A DNA stretch of 64,000 nt. Source: Eutreptiella sp. 'Long Island Sound 2002'. Taxonomy: Eukaryota > Euglenozoa > Euglenophyceae > Eutreptiales > Eutreptiaceae. A program made the position numbers and the translations under genes. The DNA lies in the NCBI GenBank assembly GCA_964036045.1, contig OZ038390.1, positions 3,730,017 through 3,794,016 of the forward strand, read 5' to 3'. This document shows positions 19,821-29,740 of this stretch, in pieces. A model generated the notes under the pieces. The model made no database searches. It was not told the origin of the DNA and saw only the letters and a list, made by a program, of their open reading frames with translations. How positions within the stretch are numbered: the first letter of the stretch is position 1; every line of letters starts with the position of its first letter.

Positions 19821-20511
19821 AGTGCAACGAGAGTCTAGTTCAGGGCGTTGGGGGGGTATAGGGCGAGCAATGGCCTCAATCGGTTTTGGCGTCCGTGAAC
19901 ATGCGTTTGTCTTCGGTCCATTTTCCTGGTGCACGTGGTGTTACATCCCCCACCCGCTCGGTCCCAATAGTCAGTCTTGATGAGGCTTGGGGTCGGGGTT
20001 GGGGTTGGGCACACTCAAAAAGAAAGCTGCCCACGGCCGCTTCTTACCCCCCCTACATGTTGTCAAGAGAGACGCGCGGAAAAGAGCAAAACAAAAGCTG
20101 ATCACTGGCCCATAGCTGTAGGCACAATGTACATGAAACTACACGTCCGTTGTGTTCAACTTGTCGCTTTCGCTAGTGTTTACACGTCTCTCATGTATTG
20201 TTCATCAAACAGCAATGCATATACATGAAGCAACCGCACAGAATACAGAGGAAGATGGATGGAAGAGGATGTAGGGCAGGCCTGGAAAAGAGGGAAGGGG
20301 GGGCCCTGGCACTCAAAGAGTACCCAAGGGTATCGTTGGGATTCACAGGACACACGCCACAAAAAAGGGATGCGCCCGAATGGACAGTCCGGGCAGGGCA
20401 CCATGGGACCCGGGCGACGGTGCCCCCGCTCGCGGCTGTGGCACAGGGAGCAAGGCAGGGGCGGCTGCCGCAGGGACAACGGGATGCTGGTGCCCAAGCA
20501 CGTGCCCGCAC
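19821..20511. other. Distal part of LRR intron 1
   Basis: Non-coding. The exon-1 frame stays open through the donor until about 20191 but loses all LRR periodicity after the gtgcgg donor at 20511, consistent with intron read-through rather than coding sequence. Confidence 0.55.
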
Positions 20512-21510
20512 CTGCGCATCAACGGCCGCCAGTCGGTTGTCCCCCAGCCCCAACCGCACGCACTGCAGCGTCGCGCAGTCGGCGAGGGCGGCCAGTGGCC
20601 GCGCGCCCTCGGGCCCCAGGAGGTTGTCGCTGAGGTCCAGCGCGAGGGCCTGGAGGGCGGCGCTGCGGCCGAGCTCCCCGAGCGCCAGCGCCGCGGCGGC
20701 GGTCAGTTTGTTGAAGCGCAGGTCGAGGCTCAGGGACCGCAGCGCCGGGGCCGCGTGCAGCGCCGCGAGCGCCTGCGCGCCCGCGACGCCCAGGCGATTG
20801 GCGCGCAGGTCCACGTGCAGCGCCGTGAGGCTGGGGCTGCGCCCCAGCTCCGCCAGCGCGGCCGCGTCCATGGGCCCGAGGCAGTTGTCGCTGAGCCCCA
20901 GCGTGAGCGTCTCGAGCGTGCGGCTGAGGCTGAGCGCGCGGGCGACCGGCACGGCCCCGCCGGGCCCGAGCTCCGCGCCGCGGAGCTCGACGCGCAGCGA
21001 CCGGAGGGCGGGCGCCCGGGTGAGGCCTGTGAGGCACGCGGCGCCGGCAGGCCCCACGACGGAGTCCGAGAGGTCGAGGCGGAGGTCCTGGAGCGCGGGG
21101 CACGCCTCGAGCGCCGCGAGCGCCTCGCAGACGACCGCGGCGCCGGGGGCGGCGCGGAGCCGGAGGTCGAGGGTGCGCAGGTTCGGGGCGGCGGTGAGGA
21201 GCGCGACCGGGGGGAGGGCGCTGGCGGGCGGGAGCCCGGGGCTGAAGGTGAGGGTCAGGGACCGGAGCGCGGGCAGGCGCGCGCGCAGCAGCCCCCAGAC
21301 CGGGCGGTGCTGGGGGGCGCCGAAGTGGCAGCGCAGGTGGCGGCCGCCGAGGGCCTCGAGGGTGCGCTGGTTGACGTGGGCGAGCGCGAGGGAGGGCCAC
21401 AGGTCGTGCAGGTACTCCAGGACATCGTCGGAGAGCGTCATGAGGGAGAGGCGGTGGGGGGCGCGGCCGGGAGCGAGCCGCCGGCGGCACGAAGCAGAAA
21501 CCAGCGCCAT
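20512..21510 (-). CDS. F-box-like, leucine-rich-repeat protein, exon 1
   Basis: 333 codons from ATG at 21510 to the donor gcgcag|gtgcgg (phase 0). Residues about 20-55 (LSLMTLSDDVLEYLHDLWPS...) resemble an F-box. From about residue 75 there are nine tandem 29-residue repeats of the ribonuclease-inhibitor type with consensus LxxLxLDLxDNxLGxxGAxALAALxxxPx. With exons 2 and 3 the predicted protein has about 533 residues and 16 repeats in one unbroken register. F-box/LRR proteins are substrate receptors of SCF ubiquitin ligases; that role is inferred, since the F-box match is weak. Alternative starts are 21612 or 21441. The opposite strand is also open for 511 codons, but only as a GC-composition shadow. 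Confidence 0.8.
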
Positions 21511-22079
21511 GGGGACCTGCGGGGCAGGAGGGCGGGGCGCGGGGGGGGCTGCAGGGCCTGAGCCGGCACAGCGCCGGATTGGGGGCTCTGGCGCGGGGAT
21601 GGCCCGGCGCAATATCCTTGGGCCTGTTTGTGGACGGGCTGCTCGGAGTCCGGCATGTGGCTATCTCATGCAAGGGGGGGTTCATTGGCATGGGGGGGGG
21701 GGGGGTGGTAGGGATGAGCCTTGCCTCTCGTAAATGCACAGTCACGTGGCATGTGCAATGAGATGAAAAATCAAGCCCCCCCCCCCCCCCTCAAGCCACT
21801 GCGTGGTCGGCTTCGATGATACGAGATCATGGTTTATGCCATCTTGCCAGAAATACCATGCACTCACTCATTCTATGTACAAACACACTCATCTCCGATT
21901 ACTAGCTCTGTGCTGTTCTTCCTGTTGATCACACGCATGGAGCCATGATGCTCATGCACACACAGAGTCGGTCTCAAAAATTCAGGCCATCCCCCCACCT
22001 TTCTGTTTTTATTGCTCACTTAAGTGTGCCTCAACGCACCGCGTGCACCACGCGCTTTAGCCCGCTATCAAGAGTCGGA
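21511..22079. other. Upstream of LRR gene; no further gene seen
   Basis: Likely contains the LRR gene promoter and 5' leader. Poly-G (21694-21706) and poly-C (21777-21792) runs are present. No TATA box is obvious. Confidence 0.35.
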
Positions 22080-22370
22080 TTATTGCACCACTTTTTCAGG
22101 TAACAACGCCACACAAACACCACAGAAAACGGTGACAAGGATCAACACAGAAGACGGTAACGACAGAATGAGTGTTGTCAACCAAATGGAGTCGTTGCCA
22201 TGATCACTCTCTGAGGCACTGTCCAACACAGGCAGCGCATTATTGTGGGGATGGACCGCGGTCGGAATCCGGAGAGTCCGCGCGAACGATGGGGAAGGTG
22301 AGGCGCGCCACGGGGCAATCGCTATAATATTGTGTATGCCCTGAGCGCTCAACATTGGATTCCTCCTCAT
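22080..22370 (-). CDS. Possible C-terminal exon with a membrane anchor
   Basis: Minus-strand frame ending at 22080. After an acceptor-like gttggacag (about 22219) it reads ASESDHGNDSIWLTTLILSL..., then a hydrophobic run of about 24 residues and the short tail LLPEKVVQ. This looks like a single transmembrane helix close to the C-terminus, as in type I or tail-anchored proteins. No extracellular domain is identified in the window, and the part before the acceptor is probably not coding. Confidence 0.28.
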   Translation of the reverse strand: MRRNPMLSAQGIHNIIAIAPWRASPSPSFARTLRIPTAVHPHNNALPVLDSASESDHGNDSIWLTTLILSLPSSVLILVTVFCGVCVALLPEKVVQ

Positions 22371-22951
22371 TCCATGGTACCGCCATTCTACGCCAACCGG
22401 GCTAAAGTCGCACCGCGCGCCCGCACCGCGCGCAAGGCACCCTCCTTGACTTTCCTTACTTTGTGTGACCCAGCTCTGGTCACTTATGTGGTTGTACCGT
22501 TTGTGCTACACAAGGTGCTGCACGAGTGTAAACATGTGCACTACTCTTGTCAACCAAACTCGTTTGACAAACTGATGCAGCAGGCGCCATCAGTGTCTAG
22601 GGTATCCCTTGATCCCTAATCCCCACATCAAGGAGCGTAGGTTAGCACAAAGGTTATCCGCGCCTGATACAGTTTTATTCAAAAAGGAGGGGACCTAGGC
22701 AGTCCAGGCTGCCTGTACATGCAGAGAGGCAGGGTCCGCCCACTTGTCCTATTCACCCATAGTGCCATCCCAAACCCAAGCATCAAGGTCAACCGTTATC
22801 CCTTTCCTTCAGAGTAAGAACGTGGGCAGAATTTGGCTCTCCCCCCATATAACAGTGTCATCATGCACCTCCCATTTAATGTGTACCGCATATACATGTG
22901 CGGTCGGTGCTGCAACTTGTTGTCATGGCACTTTCAGGCATGGAGGGGGGT

Positions 22952-23113
22952 GCATTGACCAGGACAATGTAGATTATTCCTACACTTGGCCATTGATGCC
23001 TTGGAGACTTGGGGGGCGTTGTCGCATGGTGCGCATTGATCAGGACAATGTAGATTATTCCTACACTTGGCCATTGATGCCTTGGAGACTTGGGGGGCGT
23101 TGTCGCACGGTGC
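22952..23113 (+). repeat. Tandem duplication, 81 bp x 2
   Basis: gcattga(c/t)caggacaatgtag through cttggggggcgttgtcgca is repeated at 22952-23032 and 23033-23113 with very few differences, so it is recent. The second copy runs into a cgcacggtgcgcgcacggtt box (23104-23124). Confidence 0.85.
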
Positions 23114-23443
23114 GCGCACGGTTCAATGTTTTTGGGATGGTTGCCCAACTTGTACCCCGTTGAATGGCCCCCATAGAAACACACCCAGGGTCCTGATTTC
23201 TGCACCTTGCAGTCCATACTGGCATACCAGGATTCTTCAATTTTTAGTCTGATGCTTGTCACAGGTTCCAGGGTCCTATTTTCTGCACCCTGCAGCCCCT
23301 ATTGGCGTACCGGGAATTTTTTTTTGAATCTGATGCTTGTCACAGGTTCCAGGCTCCCAATTTCTGCACCTTGCACGCACCTCCGTAACAAACCATGCAC
23401 ATGCGACAACACAGGCGACAACACTGGTTGGGTTACGGGAATT

Positions 23444-23890
23444 TCATCCGCCATAGGGCTCATGTGCATCACTGGGGGGGGCTTCCGGATCCACTACAGG
23501 TTCAAGGGGGGGCACTTGAACGTCCATAAGTGCCTCATCGTGTGGACAATCATCTTCAGGTCGGGGGGCTTCTGGCCCATGATCATCAATTCTAGGGGCT
23601 TCGGCTTCCACTTCAGGTAATTTCGGCTCCAGCAAAGCGTCCATCGGCGCCTCATGGTGCACAGGTTGGGGGGAATCGGGGCTCTCAGTAGTCACAATTG
23701 CAAGCTCCAACCACTCCTCGGGTGCATGCTCGTACAAGACCTCTTCACCACCCAATTCGTACCGAATAGAGACGCGACGCCCACCTCTTGGAGAAGGGCC
23801 AATGACAGTGGCCGACACCCTATCCCCGTTGGAGCAGTGGTAGTACACAGGCAGTCCGGCGACAAGCCAGGGTAGCTCAGATTCAGGCAT
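23444..23890 (-). CDS. Hypothetical acidic protein with an N-terminal SH3/Tudor-like fold candidate
   Basis: 148 codons from ATG at 23890 to a stop at 23444. Residues about 8-62 (LVAGLPVYYHCSNGDRV... to ...EEWLEL) alternate beta-strand-like segments with a conserved-looking GLPVYY and YEHAPEEW, as expected of a small beta-barrel such as Tudor/SH3-like modules. The remainder is Pro/Glu-rich and probably disordered. Base composition and codon use differ from the poly-G neighbourhood. A cluster of GCACCGTGCGC boxes lies 35 bp upstream. No family is named; the fold is an inference from pattern only. The frame upstream of this ATG is open but looks like leader. Confidence 0.5.
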   Translation of the reverse strand: MPESELPWLVAGLPVYYHCSNGDRVSATVIGPSPRGGRRVSIRYELGGEEVLYEHAPEEWLELAIVTTESPDSPQPVHHEAPMDALLEPKLPEVEAEAPRIDDHGPEAPRPEDDCPHDEALMDVQVPPLEPVVDPEAPPSDAHEPYGG

Positions 23891-23924
23891 TGTGGATCTG
23901 GTGGACACAGAATACACAAAAGGA

Positions 23925-23956
23925 CGCACGGTGCGCCCACGGTGCGCGCACGGTTC
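23925..23956 (-). promoter_or_regulatory. Candidate promoter box cluster upstream of the 23890 ORF
   Basis: Three near-tandem units of the form gcaccgtgcgc (minus strand), beginning gaaccgtgcgcgc. They lie 35-66 bp upstream of the ATG. The same arrangement occurs before the candidate start at 19520, and a related cluster lies at 23104-23124. Confidence 0.4.
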
Positions 23957-24563
23957 AGGCAACACCCCCTTGAGCATTCGTACCAAAAATGTGGAGGGAT
24001 TCTGGGTTTATAGTCCCACCGATTGACCCCTTCAAGGGGACAAAAACAGAGAAAAATCACATAAGTGACCCTCTGTTACACTGGGTAGCATGTTGGGTGA
24101 TGGATTGAACCCTTCTTCCCTCCGCACCATCAGGTCCCTCTCAGTTGGACGTAGGGGATGCAAAGGGGGATTCGTACAAAAAAGACTCTGTGCTCTCCTG
24201 CTATTAGCAACGCAAACATTGTCCATTGGGGCATACCAACCTGTGAATCCCTGCTGACACACAACTTCTGGAACCAAATGGGGACAACTGACTCACAAAG
24301 CAGCAAAGCACCAACTCTTCAATCACAACATGCCATGATAGGGCCTAGACAGGGGACAGTGAAGTGTGCTTGATAAAAGTGCTTGCCTTCAAGTGTAGGG
24401 AAAGGTTAGGCCAAATCCTCTCTCGCGAGCTCCTCGTACACACAAAATTTGCTTCTTCCCTCGCATGGTGCCAAAGGGTGTAAGAGTCAAAACACACCAC
24501 AAGCATTGATCAATCTGACGCAGGGAAGGGGCTATCAGGTCCTCAGAGGCATTGTGAGTGGGG
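23957..24563. other. No gene recognised
   Basis: Moderate GC, short ORFs, no domain. Ends in gagtgggg (24556-24563), the left target duplication of the following element. If the gene at 24959 is real, part of this stretch is its intron. Confidence 0.3.
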
Positions 24564-24941
24564 CAGGGGGGTCCTTACGAGAGGAAAAAAAAAGAAAATA
24601 GTTCCAATACACATTTCCCCCAAAAAGACCGCGCATAGCTCATATGTTCAACCATGGTTGGTGGCGGTTGGTGGTTGGCGGTTGGTTGCGATTGGTGGTT
24701 GCCAGTTGGCAACTGGCGGTTGGTGGCGGTTGGTGGCGGTTGGCGACGGTTGGTGGTGAGTGATTGGTGGTTGGTGGTTGGTGGCGGTTGGCGGTTGGTG
24801 GTTGGTCACCGCTGGCGGTTGGCGGCGGTTGGTCGTTGGCGGTTGGTGGCGGTTGGTGGTTGGTGGTCCCTTGGGGCGGTCCTTAAGGGCGGTCCTCAAC
24901 AAAAAAAAATAAAAAAATCCAGTTCCTAAAGGACCCCCCTG
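24564..24941. mobile_element. hAT-type miniature transposon, copy 3
   Basis: Starts caggggggtccttacg (24564) and ends with the complement of caggggggtcctttag (24941). The exact 8-bp duplication gagtgggg is at 24556-24563 and 24942-24949. Interior: A-tract, tttcccccaaaaagacc, caaccatgg, about 220 bp of TTGGCGG/TTGGTGG repeats, ggtcccttggggcggtcctt, A-tract. Its right end lies only 17 bp before the acceptor of the exon that starts at about 24959. Confidence 0.9.
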
Positions 24942-24958
24942 GAGTGGGGTGAGTACAG

Positions 24959-25108
24959 CGCTCAAATGAGCTGCAGTCTGGTCTGGCTGTGTATGGCAAA
25001 AGGAATGAACAGCACAAAGCGGTTGATGCATCTGCCAAATGCAGCTTTTGCAGCGTCTTGACGCCCATTAAAGCAGTCTGCGATGGGCCGATCAGCGGAT
25101 ATTCACAG
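24959..25108 (+). CDS. Unknown spliced gene, exon A (internal)
   Basis: Follows an acceptor-like gagtacag and reads RSNELQSGLAVYGKRNEQHK..., then SAKCSFCSVLTPIKAVCDGP and GYSQ, to a good donor cacag|gtaggg in phase 0. The CxxC plus later Cys suggests a small metal-binding site. Splicing to exon B joins in frame. The 5' exons are not identified. The hAT element copy 3 ends just before the acceptor, so it lies in the upstream intron. Confidence 0.45.
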
Positions 25109-25201
25109 GTAGGGGGAGCACTTGTGCCGCGCACGCACGCACCCACACACGCATCGTTTAGGGTGGGTGCTCCTGGGAACTGCTTGCGTTGTTTTCCACA
25201 G

Positions 25202-25290
25202 CTGTTTCACACTTTCCACTGCGTGCCCTCCACTCCTGCTGCGGTGCTCAATAGCCGCACTGTGCACCGCGGCGTCAAACGCCACCCCAG
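25202..25290 (+). CDS. Unknown spliced gene, exon B
   Basis: Acceptor gttttccacag, 89 nt, donor ccccag|gtaagc (close to consensus). It reads LFHTFHCVPSTPAAVLNSRT... and ends in phase 2 (AG|A, Arg). Both splice sites are strong, and the exon is open only in the frame required by exon A. Confidence 0.5.
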
Positions 25291-25561
25291 GTAAGCCAAA
25301 ACACAAGCGGTCGTTCATTACAGAAAGACAAGGCAGCCGTGCCAAGAACACACCGTGAATCGGGCTCTCATGACCCGCAAAAGCCCCAATCTACAATCAA
25401 CCCCGATGTTGCTGATGTTGTTGATACTTTGAAGGGACAGCAGCTGGCCCCAACAGGGAGGGAAGGGCTTCGAAATCGACATCCCCCACCTCTAGCCTTA
25501 TATTGGAATATATCGGATGATAATAATGGTCAGCATCATCATTCTTTTTTTTCTGCTTCAG

Positions 25562-25679
25562 ACCTGGGCAAGCTGGCAAAGCCTCTTACCAGACGGTACT
25601 CAAGAGAGCTCTCGGAATCAGGAATCAGAGCAGTGCAGCGCGACGATTGCCCCACAGCTCCGTGTGGGAGCGGACATGA
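25562..25679 (+). CDS. Unknown spliced gene, exon C (last)
   Basis: A textbook acceptor (a run of T then ctgcttcag) leads into the third base of the split Arg codon, then PGQAGKASYQTVLKRALGIR... to HSSVWERT and TGA at 25677-25679. The three exons give a small basic C-terminal region of about 120 residues, possibly nucleic-acid binding by composition, with no family recognised. A different frame of this exon is open for longer but does not match the incoming phase. Confidence 0.45.
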
Positions 25680-27029
25680 CGCGTACGTAAGGCGAGCTAC
25701 ATCTGAAACCGGAAGATGCAGCGGGAACTGCCACGCCCTTCGGCACCCCAAGGTGCTACTGGAGCGCATAGAAGACTGAAGGCTGATATGGGACAGCATC
25801 GTTGTTCAGAAGTGCATCGGTCCGGTTTGCAAAGGGCAGCAGTATGATACAATCACCTGTGAACTCTGGGGCAGGTATTCCTGAAGGGGCTCTGGCGTTG
25901 TACCGGACCCCTTGTGCAAGCGCGGCCAACGTCAGGGAAAACAACCCTCCGGTGGTCAGCCAAGGCCATGCTCATGCCCGACCGACCCACTTAGGGGTTT
26001 TGGACCCCATTGCAGCAACATCATCAAAACGATTAGAAAAAGAGCTGGTCTCGAGCAGATTGTTGTGCCGATCCGACCACGCACACTCCAGCCACCCGCC
26101 CCCACTATACCCGGCTCACTAACATGTCTTGCTGCATCCTCGACTACAAAGGCCCTGGACGAAAAGCCAGCCGTCAGACAGGGTCGCAGTGCTTGGCCAT
26201 CATCCGACTACGGCCGTCACGTCACGGGCATGCATCAGTCTGGCATACGTCCGTTACATGTCCGACGAATGTACGCCAAAGTTTGCAAGACCTTCGGCAG
26301 TGCCTTGCACGAAAATGGCGCCACAGGCGCCCACACGAATAACGCCAGTTGCTCAGACCCGCTGGCAGCAGATGCCCCTGCAAATTGTCCAGAGACAGGG
26401 CCGATGCCTTGAGGTGACTCAGGCCAAAACTGATGAAAGGTCCACCTCAAAAAAAAAAAAGAAAGCACCGCAGACGCCCGAATGGCACCGTCACATGGCT
26501 ATTGCAGGAGAAAGTGTGTAGGTCCTGCTGTCCCCACAGAGCGTGCGTGCAACCGGGGTCCGCGGGAGGGGGATGAGCTGACCCAAGCCAGCCTAAGAAA
26601 CATTCGATAGCCTGTGGGTGACCTCAAGGCAACATTCAGCACCGGTTTGGAAGTGCAGCAGAACATTGATGGGCTGTGACCGGTCGCCTGTGCTGCGGGG
26701 GCATTCGGTAGCTAAGTATCCGTTGCTTCCTGGCCTGTCCACACCGGGTGTATCAACGGGACTGCCATACTGCAGGACCGAGACCCACACCCAATCCGAG
26801 GCTGCAGCCAAACGATCTCGGTCAACGTACTATTGAATCCCATCTCCCGCTTCAGCGTCCCAGGAATGGTCGGCACTGCAGCGGCATTGCGCCGCGTGAT
26901 CGGCCCTCAAGAATGGACCCATGTCACCCCACGTCCTCCGTTCCCTCCCGGGCCACTCAACGGGTTCCCTCGCTTCGCAATACTGTGCTTTTGCTGCAGC
27001 TGCGATCGTGTGGTCACTCAAGTGTGGGT
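25680..27029. other. No confident gene
   Basis: Several open plus-strand frames (for example 26129-26521, with a run of lysines from an A-tract) lack domains and splice support. No repeats recognised. Confidence 0.25.
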
Positions 27030-27115
27030 CGGTACTACGGCCTTGTCTAAGCTACCGTGGGCGTAGGGACCACATTGATTGGGGATTTTTGTGTAGCTTG
27101 GACAATGGGGTAGGG
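27030..27115 (-). mobile_element. Fragment of the TA-flanked miniature element family (see 46230, 47940)
   Basis: gggcgtagggaccacattga, ttgtgtagcttggacaatgg match, in reverse orientation, the subterminal blocks of the elements at 46230 and 47940 (tacggtccctacgcc, taagctacgccaaag). Diverged and truncated. Confidence 0.5.
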
Positions 27116-27218
27116 GGTGGGGGGGACGAGCACCCTGTGCCCCGAGGGGCCCTGGAAAACATGAAGGATGCCTGGGGCACCAATGCCGAAGGTCACAATC
27201 ACACGGTCTTTCCCCTTG

Positions 27219-27844
27219 TGGGGGAATGTTTGCCCGGCGCATGCCCGGCGCGCTACCTTTGTATTGCTTTTTTTTCCCCTCAGGCTCAACAAGTTCGATG
27301 AGTATAATGTGAGCTCTCAGGCAACAGCCTGGGTCAAGAAGTAGGGCATATAGTACAAGCGAGGGTTCCACATTTATCATGTGTTCCAGCTTTACCTGGG
27401 GAACTGTCTCTGTTCACTACCTGCTTGGTCTACCCCTTGCATATGCACTACGCAGTGCCACGCCTAACGGCCTTATGTTGTTGGTGAAGCTCACGCCGGC
27501 GCGCTACCTTTATATTAAGTATCTTATCTCTAGCCCCAAGTTTATCCTCACCTTGGGAAGTCCCCCAAGAAGACCGCACTAGACTGCAAACCTTCTCTGC
27601 AAGGCACCTTGCACAAGCCGAAATATGAGAATTCAACAACACAAAATGTCACTCCCACCACTTCCAACCACCACCCTTGCCATCATCATGAACTGGGTGC
27701 AAAGGATGGGCCAAATTCTTAGATACAACAAGAAGGTACTCCAAATTGTTTGGTGAGGTGGGGGCAAAAACAGTTACGGGTGGGTAATGGTAAAAAAAAA
27801 AAAGATGCCCGGCGCGCGCCCGGCGTGCTAACGCTCCCCCTGTG
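27219..27844. mobile_element. Miniature element with GCCCGGCGCGC boxes, copy 2
   Basis: Starts tgggggaatgtttgcccggc and ends gtgctaacgctccccctgtg, like 11355-12051. The flanking 8 bp tccccttg is repeated exactly at 27211-27218 and 27845-27852. 8-bp duplications suggest hAT-type integration. A second internal gccggcgcgctacctttata block at about 27492 suggests one copy nested within or fused to another. No coding capacity. Confidence 0.6.
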
Positions 27845-27954
27845 TCCCCTTGTGTACAGCTGTGCACACTGCTGCGCCCCTCGAGTCTGTTGCTGCTTCA
27901 TATTCCAGGCCGAATGGAAAATGGGTGCCTGCCCGCCTGCGTCACAGGGCGCTT

Positions 27955-28035
27955 GCACTGGTGGCGGAGCAAGCGGCATCAACGCTGCAGATGCGAGTTC
28001 AAATCCCACCAGGGCACTCCTCTTCCGGTGTGGAC
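27955..28035 (+). other. tRNA-like sequence with pol III box resemblance (degenerate)
   Basis: tggcggagcaagcgg resembles an A box and gagttcaaatcccacc a B box/T-loop, about 45 bp apart. An acceptor-like pair (tgcactg with cagggca, one mismatch) encloses them, and gcatc/gatgc could form an anticodon stem with a 9-base loop. The T-stem does not pair, so this is not a functional tRNA gene. A tRNA relic or SINE head is possible. Confidence 0.22.
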
Positions 28036-29740
28036 TGGGGAGGGGTAGGGTCGGAAATTACAGCACCCAGCGACACATGCCTGTGAGCAGACCATCCGCC
28101 TCCCCCCGCCGGAAAAGCCCCCGACCCGAAAAAGACGTCGAGACAGGGTCACTGTCTCTGATGACCTGTGTTCTGGACTTTGCCGTGCAGTTGGACATCA
28201 ATTGCCTGTTTTAGAGGGGTGGGGGGTGCGGACCAAAGCACCTCAAGCGACCGGCCACGCAGTCCTTGCTGGACGCCTTGGGTGTCACTATGGTGTGCAT
28301 TACTGCCTTCATCATACAAACGATCACAGGCTCCTGTAGCATTGGTGGCAAAGTGAAGTGGTCCATCCTGAGAGTTGAGAACACTGAAGTTTCTTTGCGG
28401 CCTGATATTCCAGCGAGCCCAAAATTGCAATCACTGACGCAAAGAGCTACTTTGGCTGGGCAGTATTCGCGATGTCATCTGGAGAATCCAGAATTGATCA
28501 CTTGTCACAGTCATAAGATTCCTCATCGCACTGCCCAGAAGACCACGAGATTTGCCACAGGGCAAAGATGAAGGATGACCGTCGTGCGTTTCTCATCGGA
28601 CCAGTGCAGAGATAGAGTGCAGAAGAAGATTAGGCACCCTTCGAAAACAGAAAACACTCGCCACTCAAAGGGACGCGCGCGCACACACAAGCGAGAGGGC
28701 AACAAGATCAAGTGCGACGGTGCAAAGAAAACGAATTTATATACACAAACCGATGGACCAGTTCCACGGAAGTAAAATGGTTTTGGTTTTGGCGCCCTGC
28801 GTCCGTTGCTTGTTGTTTGTCTGGTCCCTCCGTCGTGTGTGCCTGTGGCTGTCTGGGTCATGCGACCTGATGCTTCGGCGTATCTGGTGTACCCGCGGGG
28901 GAGCGCACACCGAGGGGGCAAACGCACGCGCGCGTGGGGCGGGTGCAGGTCCATGGCGGAGCAAGACGCCGTGCCGAATCGCGTACTTCTCAATCACTCA
29001 CGGGGGTGGGGGTGGGTGGGGGGGTCAGGGGAAGGTGGGGAAGATGGGGAACGCCCACACGCCCCAACCCACCGGACGGGGGGGAGGCGATGGAGGACGG
29101 CCGGTGGGCATGCGTATCGATCTCTGGAGACGAGCACACCGAGAAGTCACAGCCTCCGCCTCGTTTGAAAGGGCGTTTGTGAAGGACACAGTGTGTGTGT
29201 GGGGGGGAGGGGGGGGAGGGGGGGTGGCACGAGGCCATGGTGCTGGTTTGGGTGCCTTTGGCGGCGCCCATTGGCCTCTCGCCACTGCACATCCCGGCCC
29301 TCTGTGGGTCCGAACGTGGTTTGGTTGTGGGGGAGGGGGGGCTCCCCGAGAGTCACCTCCCCTTCCCCCTGCGCTGCCACCCAACACTTAATGTCTGCGA
29401 TGGAGGTGATGGAGGTACTGTTTCGGAGGCAGGTTGTCACCCACCACCGGCGGTCGTGAAGCCTGGCTGGCACGGAAGAACATGTTTGACCCGCACCACT
29501 GGGCACCCCAACAATGTGGGCAGAGCCGCAGATGCTTTTGTAGTCTTTACGAATGATTTGGGGCGCCGCTGAGAGTCCGGTGGCCTGCCATCGAAATGCC
29601 CCCTTTCGCTTCCCAACCCCCCCACCGGAGGAGGTTGTCAAAAATGGTGCAGGGGCCCACAAACCGGGTCGACATCAACGAAGTAGTATAGCAATATGTT
29701 CACCGAGCTGGTGGAACCAGTCTTGGTTTTATAACCCTTT
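28036..29740. other. No confident gene
   Basis: Overlapping GC-driven ORFs, with poly-G at 29199-29226. The frames at 28149-28430 (minus) and 28523-28993 (minus) have no recognised domain. Nothing else seen. Confidence 0.3.

Noticed and set aside
20198-21733. Plus-strand 511-codon and 393-codon ORFs opposite the LRR exon
   Set aside because: They are antisense shadows of a very GC-rich coding exon: Arg/Ser/Ala-rich, without domains. The minus strand has a regular 29-residue LRR pattern and matching splice phases.
27955-28035. Functional tRNA gene
   Set aside because: The T-stem does not pair, the anticodon loop would have nine bases, and the acceptor has a mismatch.
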